Notes under the pieces: model-generated
The model's database searches: none
The model's input: the letters and a program-made list of their open reading frames with translations, nothing else
What the model was told of the DNA's origin: nothing
Assembly: GCF_023078835.1 (NCBI RefSeq)
Contig: NZ_CP090898.1
Location: 1,800,045 to 1,864,044 of the forward strand
DNA: 64,000 bases
Origin: Synechococcus sp. NB0720_010
GTDB taxonomy: Bacteria > Cyanobacteriota > Cyanobacteriia > PCC-6307 > Cyanobiaceae
Reading direction: 5' to 3'
Position numbers and translations under genes: made by a program
Shown here: positions 1 to 8,597 of the stretch, piece by piece
How the letters are laid out: each line of letters starts with the position of its first letter
Position numbering within the stretch: the first letter of the stretch is position 1

Positions 1-957
1 GAAGGGGAGCTGCTGACGCTCACCTACCCCAAACCTCTGCCGATGCGATTGGACCGCTGGCTCGTGGCCCAACGCCCCGAGCAGAGCCGGGCCCGGATTC
101 AGAAGTTCATCGATGCGGGCTATGTCCGCGTCAACGGAGTCACGGGCCGCGCCAAGACCCCCCTGCGTCTGAACGACACGGTGGAGTTGTGGATGCCGCC
201 GCCGGAGCCCCTTCCCTATCTGATCCCCCAGGACATCCCCCTGGATGTCCTCTACGAGGACGAGCACCTGATCGTGCTCAACAAGCCGGCCGGGCTCACG
301 GTCCATCCCGCCCCTGGGAACAAGGACGGGACCCTGGTCAATGGCCTGCTGCATCACTGCCCCGATCTACCGGGAATCGGCGGCGAGATGCGTCCGGGGA
401 TCGTTCATCGCCTGGATAAGGACACGACGGGCTGCATCGTCGTGGCCAAGAGCCAGGAGGCCCTGGTCAAGCTGCAGGTGCAGATCCAGAAGCGTGTGGC
501 GTCCCGGGAGTACCTGGCGGTGGTCCATGGGGCGCCGGCTGGGGACAACGGAACGATCGTTGGGGCCATCGGCCGCCATCCCGCCGATCGCAAGAAGTAC
601 GCGGTGGTCCATGACGGCTCCGGGCGCCATGCCTGCACCCACTGGACCCTGCTGGAGCGCCTGGGCGATTACGCCCTGATGCGCTTCAAACTCGACACCG
701 GCCGCACCCACCAGATCCGGGTTCACTGCGCCCACATCGGGCATCCCATCGTTGGGGATCCGGTTTATTCCCGCTGCCGCAAGTTGCCGTTGACCCTGCC
801 CGGTCAGGCGCTCCATGCCTTCCAGCTGGGTCTGGATCACCCGATCCGTAAGGACCGAATGCTGTTTGAGGCCCCCCTGCCGGAGGTGATGGAGAAGTTG
901 CTCAAGCTGCTGAGGCGGCGGGCAGGCGTGGACACGCCTCCACCAGAGTCCGAGTGA
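1..957 (+). CDS. rluD: RluD-type 23S rRNA pseudouridine synthase (5' end beyond window)
   Basis: RluA/RluD-family enzyme that isomerises uridines to pseudouridine, by family knowledge in the large-subunit rRNA. An S4 RNA-binding domain (MRLDRWLV, IDAGYVRVNG) is followed by the catalytic domain with HRLDKDTTG, which contains the catalytic Asp, and by the conserved RTHQIRVH and GDPVY motifs. The frame is open from base 1 to the first ATG at 43, and the residues before that ATG (GELLTLTYPKPLP) look coding, so the true start probably lies upstream of the window. Its 3' end overlaps the 3' end of the convergent ABC ATPase gene by 56 bases. The family call is firm; the exact rRNA target is inferred. 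Confidence 0.9.
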   Translation, partial: EGELLTLTYPKPLPMRLDRWLVAQRPEQSRARIQKFIDAGYVRVNGVTGRAKTPLRLNDTVELWMPPPEPLPYLIPQDIPLDVLYEDEHLIVLNKPAGLTVHPAPGNKDGTLVNGLLHHCPDLPGIGGEMRPGIVHRLDKDTTGCIVVAKSQEALVKLQVQIQKRVASREYLAVVHGAPAGDNGTIVGAIGRHPADRKKYAVVHDGSGRHACTHWTLLERLGDYALMRFKLDTGRTHQIRVHCAHIGHPIVGDPVYSRCRKLPLTLPGQALHAFQLGLDHPIRKDRMLFEAPLPEVMEKLLKLLRRRAGVDTPPPESE

Positions 958-2524
958 TGGCGGCCTGGGGCTGGCTGAGCAGCTGATCACCGGGGCCTTC
1001 TTCGACGATCTTGCCGCCATCGAGCACCACGACCCGCTGGCAGAAGCCACTGGCCACCGCCAGGTCGTGGGTGACAAAGATCAGCCCCAGACCGAGGCGG
1101 TCCTGGAGGGAGCGCAGCAGCTGCAGTACCTCGGCCTGGACTTCGGCATCGAGCATGCTCACGCTTTCGTCGCAGAGCAGCACCTGCGGTTCCAGCACCA
1201 GGGCCCGTGCGATGGCGACCCGCTGTTGTTGACCGCCGGACAGCTGGCGGGGCAGGCGCCCCTCAAAGGCTTCGGGCGGCTGCAGGCCAACGGCCTCTAG
1301 CCAGTGCCGGGCTTGTTCACGGGCGGCCGCTGGGCTGGCGAGCCCATGGATCAAGAGTGGATCGGCAATGGCCTCCCCCACGGTCATCGCTGGGTTGAGG
1401 CAGGCCAGCGGGTCTTGAAAGACCATTTGGATGCGCCGCCGGGCCTGGCGCAGGGCCTCACCCCGCAGGCGCATCAGATCAACGCCCTTGAGCTTCACGC
1501 TGCCGCCCCGGACCGGCGTCAGCCCCATCAGGGCGCGGCAGAGGGTGCTCTTGCCGCAACCGGAGGCGCCAACGACGCCCACGGTTTCGCCGTGGCGCAG
1601 TTGCAGGCTGACCCCGTCCACGGCCCGGTACCAGCGGGACTGCCAGGGCAATCCCGGCAGGGGATGCCAGCAGCGCAGTCCCTCCAGCTCCAGCAGGGGA
1701 GAGGCATTGGACGGGGCGGGTGTGACACCGCCTTCCCGGGCCCGCGCGGCCCCCACGAGCCGTTGGGCCAGGGGCGATTGGGGTTGGGTGAGCAGGGTCG
1801 TCGCTGGGGCCTGCTCCACCAGTCGGCCCTGGTCCAGGACGGCGATTTGATCGCACCAGCGCCCGGCCATGGCCAGGTCATGGCTGATCAGCAACAGGGC
1901 GCTGCCGGCCTCCCGGCAGAGGTCGCAGAGCTCCTGCATGACCTGCCCGGCCACGGCCACATCCAGGCTGGTGGTGGGTTCATCGGCAATGACCAGGGCG
2001 GGGCGCAGGGCCATGGCCAGGGCAATGGCGAGACGCTGTCGCATCCCGCCGCTGAACTCGTGGGGATAACTGCTGTAGCGCTCCTTGGTGATGCCGACCC
2101 GCTGGAGTAAGGCCCGAGCCCGTTCACGGATTCGTGCCTGCTGCCAGGCCGGGCGGTGTTCGCTGAGGGTGTCGGCCAGGTGCTCGCCGATCGTCATCAG
2201 GGGGTTCAGCCGGGTCATCGGGTCTTGGAAGACCAGGCCGACCGCCTCGCCCCGCAGCCGCCGCAGTTCGGAGCGCCTGAGGGTCCTTGGATCCCTGCCC
2301 TTGAGCAACAGTCCGCCTTGGCAGCGACTGCCCTGGGGGAGCAGTTGCAGCACGGCTCGGGCCACCGTGCTTTTGCCGCAGCCGCTGGGTCCCACCAGGG
2401 CGAGGCGCTCACCCGCGTTCAACTGGAGATGGAGGCCGTCGAGGGTGTTGCTTTGGCTCCCCGGGTAGCGCACGCGCAGGCCTTGCAGCTCCAGGACCGC
2501 ACCGGGATGGGCTGGGGCGGCCAT
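902..2524 (-). CDS. Fused two-domain peptide/nickel-type ABC transporter ATPase (DppD-DppF-like)
   Basis: A 540-residue protein with two complete ABC ATPase domains in tandem. Domain 1 has Walker A GPSGCGKST (about residues 45-53), signature FSGGMRQR and Walker B LVIADEPT. Domain 2 has Walker A GASGCGKST, signature LSGGQQQR and Walker B VLLCDES. This DppD-DppF fusion is typical of peptide, nickel or glutathione importers, whose permeases and binding protein are usually adjacent but are absent here. The substrate is therefore unknown. The open frame extends 37 codons further upstream, but the ATG at 2524 (MAAPAHPG) directly precedes the first conserved strand and is preferred. Divergent from relA, with a 110-base gap. 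Confidence 0.88.
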   Translation of the reverse strand: MAAPAHPGAVLELQGLRVRYPGSQSNTLDGLHLQLNAGERLALVGPSGCGKSTVARAVLQLLPQGSRCQGGLLLKGRDPRTLRRSELRRLRGEAVGLVFQDPMTRLNPLMTIGEHLADTLSEHRPAWQQARIRERARALLQRVGITKERYSSYPHEFSGGMRQRLAIALAMALRPALVIADEPTTSLDVAVAGQVMQELCDLCREAGSALLLISHDLAMAGRWCDQIAVLDQGRLVEQAPATTLLTQPQSPLAQRLVGAARAREGGVTPAPSNASPLLELEGLRCWHPLPGLPWQSRWYRAVDGVSLQLRHGETVGVVGASGCGKSTLCRALMGLTPVRGGSVKLKGVDLMRLRGEALRQARRRIQMVFQDPLACLNPAMTVGEAIADPLLIHGLASPAAAREQARHWLEAVGLQPPEAFEGRLPRQLSGGQQQRVAIARALVLEPQVLLCDESVSMLDAEVQAEVLQLLRSLQDRLGLGLIFVTHDLAVASGFCQRVVVLDGGKIVEEGPGDQLLSQPQAAITRTLVEACPRLPAASAA

Positions 2525-2573
2525 GGTCAGGCAACAGCACTCCACCCAGGCTGGCAGGTGCGGGAAGGGCAAA

Positions 2574-2600
2574 CCCTCACCTGTGGTCGGTTTGTGAGGG
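2574..2600. promoter_or_regulatory. Inverted repeat in the divergent ABC ATPase/relA promoter region
   Basis: Perfect 7-base arms, CCCTCAC at 2574-2580 and GTGAGGG at 2594-2600, are separated by 13 bases. The pair lies about midway between the two divergent start codons. It could be an operator for a dimeric repressor or a small hairpin in a leader. No consensus for a named regulator is recognised. Confidence 0.3.
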
Positions 2601-2634
2601 CCACTGCATACGATGGTGGAAATCGCAGAGCGCA

Positions 2635-4995
2635 ATGCTCCAGGCGGTGCCCGGTACGGCAGAACGGTCCGCCTCCAGTGGGGCAGCGGCTGCTGCTGAA
2701 CGCCAGGGCCCAGGAGCGGCGCTCGGCAGACGGATCATCAACAGCCCCGCGGACTACGGCATTGAGCTGCCGGCGTGGCTGCACACCTGCATTGAGCACG
2801 TTCCCCCTGGGGTCGGGGAAAGTTGCCCCACCGACACCGAGGCGCTGCTGGCCTCAGCCTTCGACTTCGCGTTTCAGCTCCATGACGGCCAGGTGCGGGC
2901 CAGCGGGGAGCCCTACATCTGCCATCCCGTGGCGGTCGCTGATCTGCTGCGTGACATCGGTGCCAGTGCGGGGGTGATCGCCGCTGGATTCCTCCATGAC
3001 GTTGTCGAGGACACCGAGGTCACGCCAGAGGAGATCGAGCAGCACTTCGGCTCTGAGGTGCGGGGCTTGGTGGAGGGGGTCACCAAGCTGGGGGGCATTC
3101 ACTTCACCAACAAGACCGAGGCCCAGGCCGAAAACCTGCGCCGGATGTTCCTGGCGATGGCCAGTGACATCCGCGTGGTGCTGGTGAAGCTGGCTGATCG
3201 CCTGCACAACATGCGCACCCTCGGTGCACTCAAGCCCGAGAAGCAGCAGCGGATTGCCCGTGAAACGCGTGAGATCTACGGCCCCTTAGCCAACCGCTTG
3301 GGCATTGGTCGCTTCAAGTGGGAGTTGGAGGACCTGGCCTTCAAGATCCTCGAGCCCGAGGCCTTCCGCGACGTGCAGCAGCAGGTCTCCAGCAAGCGCA
3401 GTGACCGCGAGGAGCGCCTGGGGGTCACCGCCGACATCCTCAGTGGCAAGTTGTCATCCGTGGGGTTGGGTGAGTGCGAGGTCAGTGGACGGCCCAAGCA
3501 CCTCTATGGCATCTGGAACAAGATGCAGACCCAAGGCAAGGCTTTCCACGAGATCTACGACGTGGCGGCACTGCGGATCATCTGCCCGAACGTCGAGAGT
3601 TGCTATCGCGCCTTGGCGGTGGTCCATGACACCTTCCGCCCGATTCCTGGTCGCTTCAAGGACTACATCGGGCTGCCGAAGCCCAATGGCTACCAGTCCC
3701 TGCATACGGCGGTCATTGGTCGCCATCGGCCGATTGAAGTCCAGATCCGCACGGCCGAGATGCACCGGGTGGCGGAGTTCGGCATCGCAGCCCACTGGAA
3801 ATACAAAGAGGGCGGATCCCCCGCTGCCACCGGATCGGATGCCGAGCGCTTCAACTGGCTGCGGCAGCTGGTGGATTGGCAAAAAGATGGCGTGGGGGAG
3901 GACAGCGGGGACTTCCTGCGCTCGATCAAAGAGGACCTCTTTGATGAAGAGGTGTTTGTCTTCACTCCCGGTGGAGATGTGGTGGGCCTGCGCAATGGCT
4001 CAACTCCAGTCGACTTTGCTTATCGCATTCACTCCGAGGTGGGGAACCACTGCCAAGGAGCCCGCATCAACGATCGGCTCTGCCCTTTGGCAACGCCGCT
4101 GCAGAACGGCGACTTCGTTCAGATCCTGACTTCCAAGACGGCTCACCCCAGCCTGGATTGGCTCAACTTCGTGGCCACGCCCACGGCGCGTAATCGCATT
4201 CGCCAGTGGTACAAGAAGAGCCATCGTGAGGAGAACATCCAGCGCGGCACCGACATGCTCGAGCGCGAGCTGGGCCGTGATGGTTTTGACGCCCTCCTCA
4301 ATGGCGAGGCGATGGCGAAGGTGGCGCGCCGTTGCAACCTCGTCGGCACCGAGGATCTGCTCGCGGCCATTGGCTTTGGTGGCGTCACCCTCCATCAAGT
4401 CTTGAACCGCCTGCGGGAGGAGCTGCGCCTGGCCACCGAGGCCGAGGCCCCGGTCATCAGCGATGAAGAACTCGCCCGCAACCTCACCCAGCAAGGGGAG
4501 CAGACCTCGGGGCCATCGACTCCCCTGACGGGCCATGGCGATGCCAGCCCGATCCTGGGTCTCGAAGGCCTCGAATATCGCTTGGGCGGCTGTTGCAGTG
4601 CCCTCCCTGGCGAGGCGATTGTCGGCACGGTCGCCCTCGGCAACCACGGCATCACCATTCACCGTCAGGATTGCTCCAACCTCGGTTCAGTGCCGGCTGA
4701 GCGCCGTCTGCCGGTGCAGTGGAATCCCCAGGTCAGTGATTCCCAGCGTCGCCGTTATCCCGTTCAACTGCGGATTGAGGTGCTCGACCGGGTGGGTGTG
4801 CTGAAGGACATCCTCACGCGCCTGTCCGACCACCGCATCAATGTCAGCGATGCCCGGGTTCGCACCAATCCGGGCCGCCCTGCACGCATTGACCTGAAGG
4901 TGGAGCTGGAGAGCGCGAATCAGCTGAGCAACACCATGGATCAGATCCGCTCGATGGCTGATGTGCTCGACATCGCCCGCGCCGGCATCGGCTAA
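2635..4995 (+). CDS. relA: Bifunctional (p)ppGpp synthetase/hydrolase RelA/SpoT
   Basis: Makes and degrades the stringent-response alarmone (p)ppGpp. Domains in order: HD hydrolase with HDVVEDT (about residues 121-127), synthetase with the RFKDYI and PKPNGYQSLHT motifs, TGS domain (VFVFTPGGDVVGL), a conserved Cys-containing helical region (LGGCCSALPGE) and a C-terminal ACT domain (RIEVLDRVGVLKDIL). The RxKD synthetase motif together with an intact HD motif indicates a bifunctional Rel rather than a synthetase-only RelA. At 786 residues it is of normal length. Single gene with its own upstream region, divergent from the ABC ATPase. Confidence 0.95.
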   Translation: MLQAVPGTAERSASSGAAAAAERQGPGAALGRRIINSPADYGIELPAWLHTCIEHVPPGVGESCPTDTEALLASAFDFAFQLHDGQVRASGEPYICHPVAVADLLRDIGASAGVIAAGFLHDVVEDTEVTPEEIEQHFGSEVRGLVEGVTKLGGIHFTNKTEAQAENLRRMFLAMASDIRVVLVKLADRLHNMRTLGALKPEKQQRIARETREIYGPLANRLGIGRFKWELEDLAFKILEPEAFRDVQQQVSSKRSDREERLGVTADILSGKLSSVGLGECEVSGRPKHLYGIWNKMQTQGKAFHEIYDVAALRIICPNVESCYRALAVVHDTFRPIPGRFKDYIGLPKPNGYQSLHTAVIGRHRPIEVQIRTAEMHRVAEFGIAAHWKYKEGGSPAATGSDAERFNWLRQLVDWQKDGVGEDSGDFLRSIKEDLFDEEVFVFTPGGDVVGLRNGSTPVDFAYRIHSEVGNHCQGARINDRLCPLATPLQNGDFVQILTSKTAHPSLDWLNFVATPTARNRIRQWYKKSHREENIQRGTDMLERELGRDGFDALLNGEAMAKVARRCNLVGTEDLLAAIGFGGVTLHQVLNRLREELRLATEAEAPVISDEELARNLTQQGEQTSGPSTPLTGHGDASPILGLEGLEYRLGGCCSALPGEAIVGTVALGNHGITIHRQDCSNLGSVPAERRLPVQWNPQVSDSQRRRYPVQLRIEVLDRVGVLKDILTRLSDHRINVSDARVRTNPGRPARIDLKVELESANQLSNTMDQIRSMADVLDIARAGIG

Positions 4996-5050
4996 TCCGT
5001 GTTGCCTTTTGAGGCGGCGTATCTAACTTTCAAATAGTCGAATCACGCGA

Positions 5051-6166
5051 ATGCGTCGCGTCCTTGGGTTCCTTTTTGCGGCCTTGTTGATAGTGGGCCT
5101 ATGGACGGGAGCAGCCATTTCCGCCCAGGCTGCAGGCCTCCCAGCATTTGCGTTTCCCTTTTCCAAACAGCCTCTGACGCGGTACGACGGGGGGACGACC
5201 AAGCAGGTTGGGACCTATAACTTTCCCGTCAGTGAGGCGATGGCTGGCGTCTATATGACGTTGGAGCCTGGCGCGCTGCGGGAACTGCATTGGCACGCCT
5301 TTGCCGCGGAATGGGCCTATGTGATTGAGGGACGTACCCGGATCACCCTCACGAGTCCTGAAGGTGAAGTGCAGATCGCCGATGTTGATGCCGGTGGACT
5401 GTGGTATTTCCCCAAGGGTTGGGGTCACAGCATTGAGGGACTTGGCCCCGGGGAGGCCAAGTTTCTGTTGGTCTTCAATGATGGCTCGTTCAAGGAGGGA
5501 TCAACCTTCTCGATCACCGGCTGGATAGCCAATACCCCAGTCGCCTGGGTCAGTCAGAACCTTGGGCTGACGCCGAAACAGGTGAAGGAGCTGCCGGACA
5601 GGCAGGTTTACATCACCCGCAAGCCGCCGCGTCCAGGTCCGTTGGCGGAGACCGTCTCCCGCGACCCCAGCTTCAAACGCATGACGGAAAGTCATGTTTT
5701 TGATCTCGGTGGCCAGCCCGAGCAGTCCCGTGAAGATGGGTCTTGGTTGAAGATCGCCAGCGCACAAGAGTTCCCGGCCAGCTTCAACATGACTGGCGCG
5801 ATTGTGCATCTGGAGCCTGGAGCGCTGCGCACGATGCACTGGCACCCGAATGCAGCGGAGTGGCAATACGTTCTGAATGGTTCCTACGACCTCAGTGTTT
5901 TTGCCTCTGAAGGTCAGGCGAGTGTGAGTCGTCTCAAACGCGGTGATGTTGGTTATGTGCCTCGGGGCTATGGCCATGCCTTGATGAACACCTCCAGCGG
6001 AGCGACAGATGTCTTGGTGGTCTTTGACAGCGGTAGTTATGAGGCCATCAATCTCAATGACTGGTTAGCGGCTAACCCGGACAGTGTTGTGGCCAATAAC
6101 TTCGAAATTCCTCGATCGCTCGCCCAGCAGTTGCCCAAACGCAACGCCGATTTCGCTCCGAATTAG
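5051..6166 (+). CDS. Secreted bicupin, oxalate-decarboxylase-like
   Basis: A 371-residue protein with an N-terminal signal peptide (hydrophobic residues about 4-28, ending AQA) followed by two cupin domains. Each has a full metal set: HWH(80-82)/E87/His near 126 in cupin 1 and HWH(263-265)/E270/H309 in cupin 2. This is the Mn-dependent oxalate decarboxylase arrangement. The loop matching the active-site lid of Bacillus OxdC (SENST) reads KEGST here, keeping the catalytic Glu (E149) but changing Ser and Asn. Decarboxylation of oxalate to formate and CO2 outside the cytoplasm is the best guess; another organic-acid substrate is possible. First gene of a same-strand cassette, with the ClC gene starting 6 bases after its stop. 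Confidence 0.82.
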   Translation: MRRVLGFLFAALLIVGLWTGAAISAQAAGLPAFAFPFSKQPLTRYDGGTTKQVGTYNFPVSEAMAGVYMTLEPGALRELHWHAFAAEWAYVIEGRTRITLTSPEGEVQIADVDAGGLWYFPKGWGHSIEGLGPGEAKFLLVFNDGSFKEGSTFSITGWIANTPVAWVSQNLGLTPKQVKELPDRQVYITRKPPRPGPLAETVSRDPSFKRMTESHVFDLGGQPEQSREDGSWLKIASAQEFPASFNMTGAIVHLEPGALRTMHWHPNAAEWQYVLNGSYDLSVFASEGQASVSRLKRGDVGYVPRGYGHALMNTSSGATDVLVVFDSGSYEAINLNDWLAANPDSVVANNFEIPRSLAQQLPKRNADFAPN

Positions 6167-6172
6167 GCGTTG

Positions 6173-7438
6173 ATGTTGGGTCTCTCCCTGGGTGGAGTGT
6201 TGCTGTGGTTAAGCCTGGGCTTTCTCCTGGGGTTCTGGGAGTGGCCCTATCAACTGTTGTCCGAGCTTGGATTCGAGCTGCAGCAGCGGCTTTGGCCTGG
6301 ACCGACCCCGTTGGGAGTGGTGCTGGTCTTTGGCGGCACTGTGGCCCTGGTCGGTTTGGCCTGGGGACCGTTGGCCCGTGGTCGTAGCGGCGGCCTGACC
6401 CCTGTCCTGGCGGCCCAGCAGGACTCTGATCAGCCAGCTCTCCAGCAGGTTCTCTCGCTGAAGACTCAGCTTTATCGCCTGCCGTTGTTGGTGCTGACTC
6501 GCCTCAGTGGCGGAACGGTCGGTGTGGAGTCTCCCTCCGCTTCGCTTGGGGCCTCCTTCCTCCTGGCTTGTCGCAGCCGCTGCTCCCCATTGGCGGCCTT
6601 GCCCTTGCCACTCCTGCTGGCCATTGGCGGCGGCGCAGGTTTGGGTGCGGCCTTTCGTTCGCCGTTGTTGGGTGCCGCCTATGCGATCGAAGAATTAAGC
6701 CGTGAGAAGGGCCTGCGCTTGGTCCTGCCCACCCTTCTCTTGGCGGGTACGGGAGCGCTAGTGAATTCGCAGCTGGGTCAGCCCGCCCGCCTGGATGGGT
6801 TGCGCATGGATGCTCTGCCTTTGAAACTCTGGCCCTGGGTGCTGTTGCTCACCGTGTTGGCGTCGACCCTGGGCGGTTTGTTTGTTCGTTGCTTGATCCC
6901 ACTCTCGGTTTGTTTGACGCCATGGTTCAAGCGCACGCCCTGGCGCTCGTCCCTGGGGATTGCACTGGTCTTGACGCTGGTGGCTTGGCTCAGTGGTGGT
7001 TTAAGCCTCAATGACGGAGGGCTTCTGCTGGGACCAGCGCTGGCGGGCAGCGTGACTGTGCCCTCGGCCACCCTGATTTGGCGTTGGATCGCGTCGTTGT
7101 TGAGCATTGCCGCGGGTGTCCCGGGCGGCTTGATGCACGACACCATGACCCTGGGCTCCCTATTGGTAGGAGTGCTGCAGTCGCTGCCTGGTGTCGCCCC
7201 ACTTCCGGCGACGGCTATTGCTCAGTTGGCGGCCGTTGGTGCGACCGCTCTGTTTGCCGGAGCCAACGGCACGCCATTGTTTTGTGCTCTGTTTGTGTTC
7301 ACCCTGCAGGGGGATTCCGCACTCTTGCCCGTGCTGTTGCTGGTCAGCGCCGTCAGCACCGCTTGGGTGGGGATGTGGCGCGGACCCACCTGGAATGAGG
7401 CGCAGTTAGAGACCGCCATGGCGCACCACACCCGATGA
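6173..7438 (+). CDS. ClC-type anion channel/antiporter
   Basis: A 421-residue membrane protein with about ten hydrophobic segments and the ClC family landmarks. GGTVGVESPSASLGASF matches the selectivity-filter region normally reading GREGP. RSPLLGAAYAIEE matches the region with the internal proton Glu. Both glutamates that define ClC proton/anion antiporters are kept, but the filter is altered (GVESP). The ATG at 6173 is preferred; a TTG directly before it is also in frame. The stop overlaps the next start by 4 bases (ATGA), so translation is probably coupled to the acyltransferase gene. The transported anion is unknown; chloride, or an oxalate or formate-like anion linked to the upstream bicupin, is speculation. 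Confidence 0.8.
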   Translation: MLGLSLGGVLLWLSLGFLLGFWEWPYQLLSELGFELQQRLWPGPTPLGVVLVFGGTVALVGLAWGPLARGRSGGLTPVLAAQQDSDQPALQQVLSLKTQLYRLPLLVLTRLSGGTVGVESPSASLGASFLLACRSRCSPLAALPLPLLLAIGGGAGLGAAFRSPLLGAAYAIEELSREKGLRLVLPTLLLAGTGALVNSQLGQPARLDGLRMDALPLKLWPWVLLLTVLASTLGGLFVRCLIPLSVCLTPWFKRTPWRSSLGIALVLTLVAWLSGGLSLNDGGLLLGPALAGSVTVPSATLIWRWIASLLSIAAGVPGGLMHDTMTLGSLLVGVLQSLPGVAPLPATAIAQLAAVGATALFAGANGTPLFCALFVFTLQGDSALLPVLLLVSAVSTAWVGMWRGPTWNEAQLETAMAHHTR

Positions 7439-8583
7439 GCCTCCAGGTTCTGCTGGCTGATACCCCCGAGCTACGGGAGGCCATCTATGCACTGCGCTAC
7501 GTGATTTATGTGGAGGAGATGGGCAAATCGCCTCCGGCCGCAGATCACCAGCGACGCTGGATTCGCGATGGTCTGGATGCCACCGCCCGTCTCTACGCCG
7601 TTCAGGACGAGGCCGGCACCTTGGTGGGCACGCTGCGCCTCAATCGACTGAGCGATCTGAGTGACCCGACCACAGAGCTGGCGCCCCTCCCGATCGCGAC
7701 GCTGTTGGAGCGTTTCCCTCCCGAGGCGATCTCCCACACCTCACGCCTGATGCTCCTGCCCGCCTGGCGCGGAGGGGCTGCGCTGGGGTTGCTGTTCAAC
7801 CGTTGCTACGGCGATGCAGCTGAAGCCGGAGTCCGCGTCGATCTCTGCCACGCCAAGCCTGGTCTGGTGGAGCTCTATGAGCAGTTGGGTTATCGCCGCT
7901 TCTGTCCAGGCCTCGATCTGAAGGGGGTGGGGTATCAGGTGCCGATGCTGCTGGCCTTGCATGACCGCGCGCATCTGCGTGAGAGCCGTTCACCGCTGCT
8001 CCGTCACCCGGCTAGCCGCCAGGGTGAAGACCCTTGTGGTGATGCCACCTGGATGGCCTCGATCGCGGAGAGCTATCGCGGTCTCAATCACCGCCTGGTG
8101 GAGCCCGATGCGTTCTGGGGTGCCGTGGGTGATGCCCTGCGGGAGGGCGAGCAGGAGATTCCTCTCTTCCGCGGCCTGAGCGAGGAGCAATCGCGAGCCT
8201 TGCTCAAGACGGGGACCGTGCTCAGCTGTCAGCCCGGTGATCCCCTGGTGAGGGAGGGGGAGCCGCAGCAGGAGCTGTTTGTGGTGCTGGAGGGCGTCGC
8301 GGAAGTGTGGCGAGAGCAGGAGGGGCATCGGCTCTCCTTGGCGTTGCTGGAGCGGGGCGCTGTCTTTGGAGAAATGGGCTTCCTCGGACGCTCGCGTCGC
8401 AGTGCCGATGTGATCGCCGTGACGCCGATGCGGGTGCTGGTGCTCACCCAGGCTTTTTTGAATCGTTCCATTCGGCATCAACCGGATGCCGCGGCATTGC
8501 TGCTCCGTAACCTCTCGATGGTGCTGGCGGAGCGGTTGGCTCAGACCACCGATCGCCTCTGGCAGCTGAGCCAATTCACTTGA
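7435..8583 (+). CDS. FeeM-like N-acyltransferase fused to a cyclic-nucleotide-binding domain
   Basis: A 382-residue two-domain protein. Residues about 1-185 resemble FeeM/autoinducer-synthase-type GNAT acyltransferases: YALRYVIYVEEMGK, LRLNRL, SRLMLLPAWRGG, YEQLGYRRFCPG and VPMLLALHDRAHL. This family makes N-acyl amino acids or related signals. Residues about 245-375 form a CNB domain whose phosphate-binding cassette has GEMGFLGRSRRSADV, with the Glu and Arg kept, so cAMP or cGMP binding is plausible. The fusion suggests acyl transfer gated by cyclic nucleotide. It overlaps the ClC gene by 4 bases and is directly followed by a methyltransferase. The acyltransferase subfamily is recognised by pattern only. 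Confidence 0.78.
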   Translation: MSLQVLLADTPELREAIYALRYVIYVEEMGKSPPAADHQRRWIRDGLDATARLYAVQDEAGTLVGTLRLNRLSDLSDPTTELAPLPIATLLERFPPEAISHTSRLMLLPAWRGGAALGLLFNRCYGDAAEAGVRVDLCHAKPGLVELYEQLGYRRFCPGLDLKGVGYQVPMLLALHDRAHLRESRSPLLRHPASRQGEDPCGDATWMASIAESYRGLNHRLVEPDAFWGAVGDALREGEQEIPLFRGLSEEQSRALLKTGTVLSCQPGDPLVREGEPQQELFVVLEGVAEVWREQEGHRLSLALLERGAVFGEMGFLGRSRRSADVIAVTPMRVLVLTQAFLNRSIRHQPDAAALLLRNLSMVLAERLAQTTDRLWQLSQFT

Positions 8584-8597
8584 ACGCCCCAATTCCG

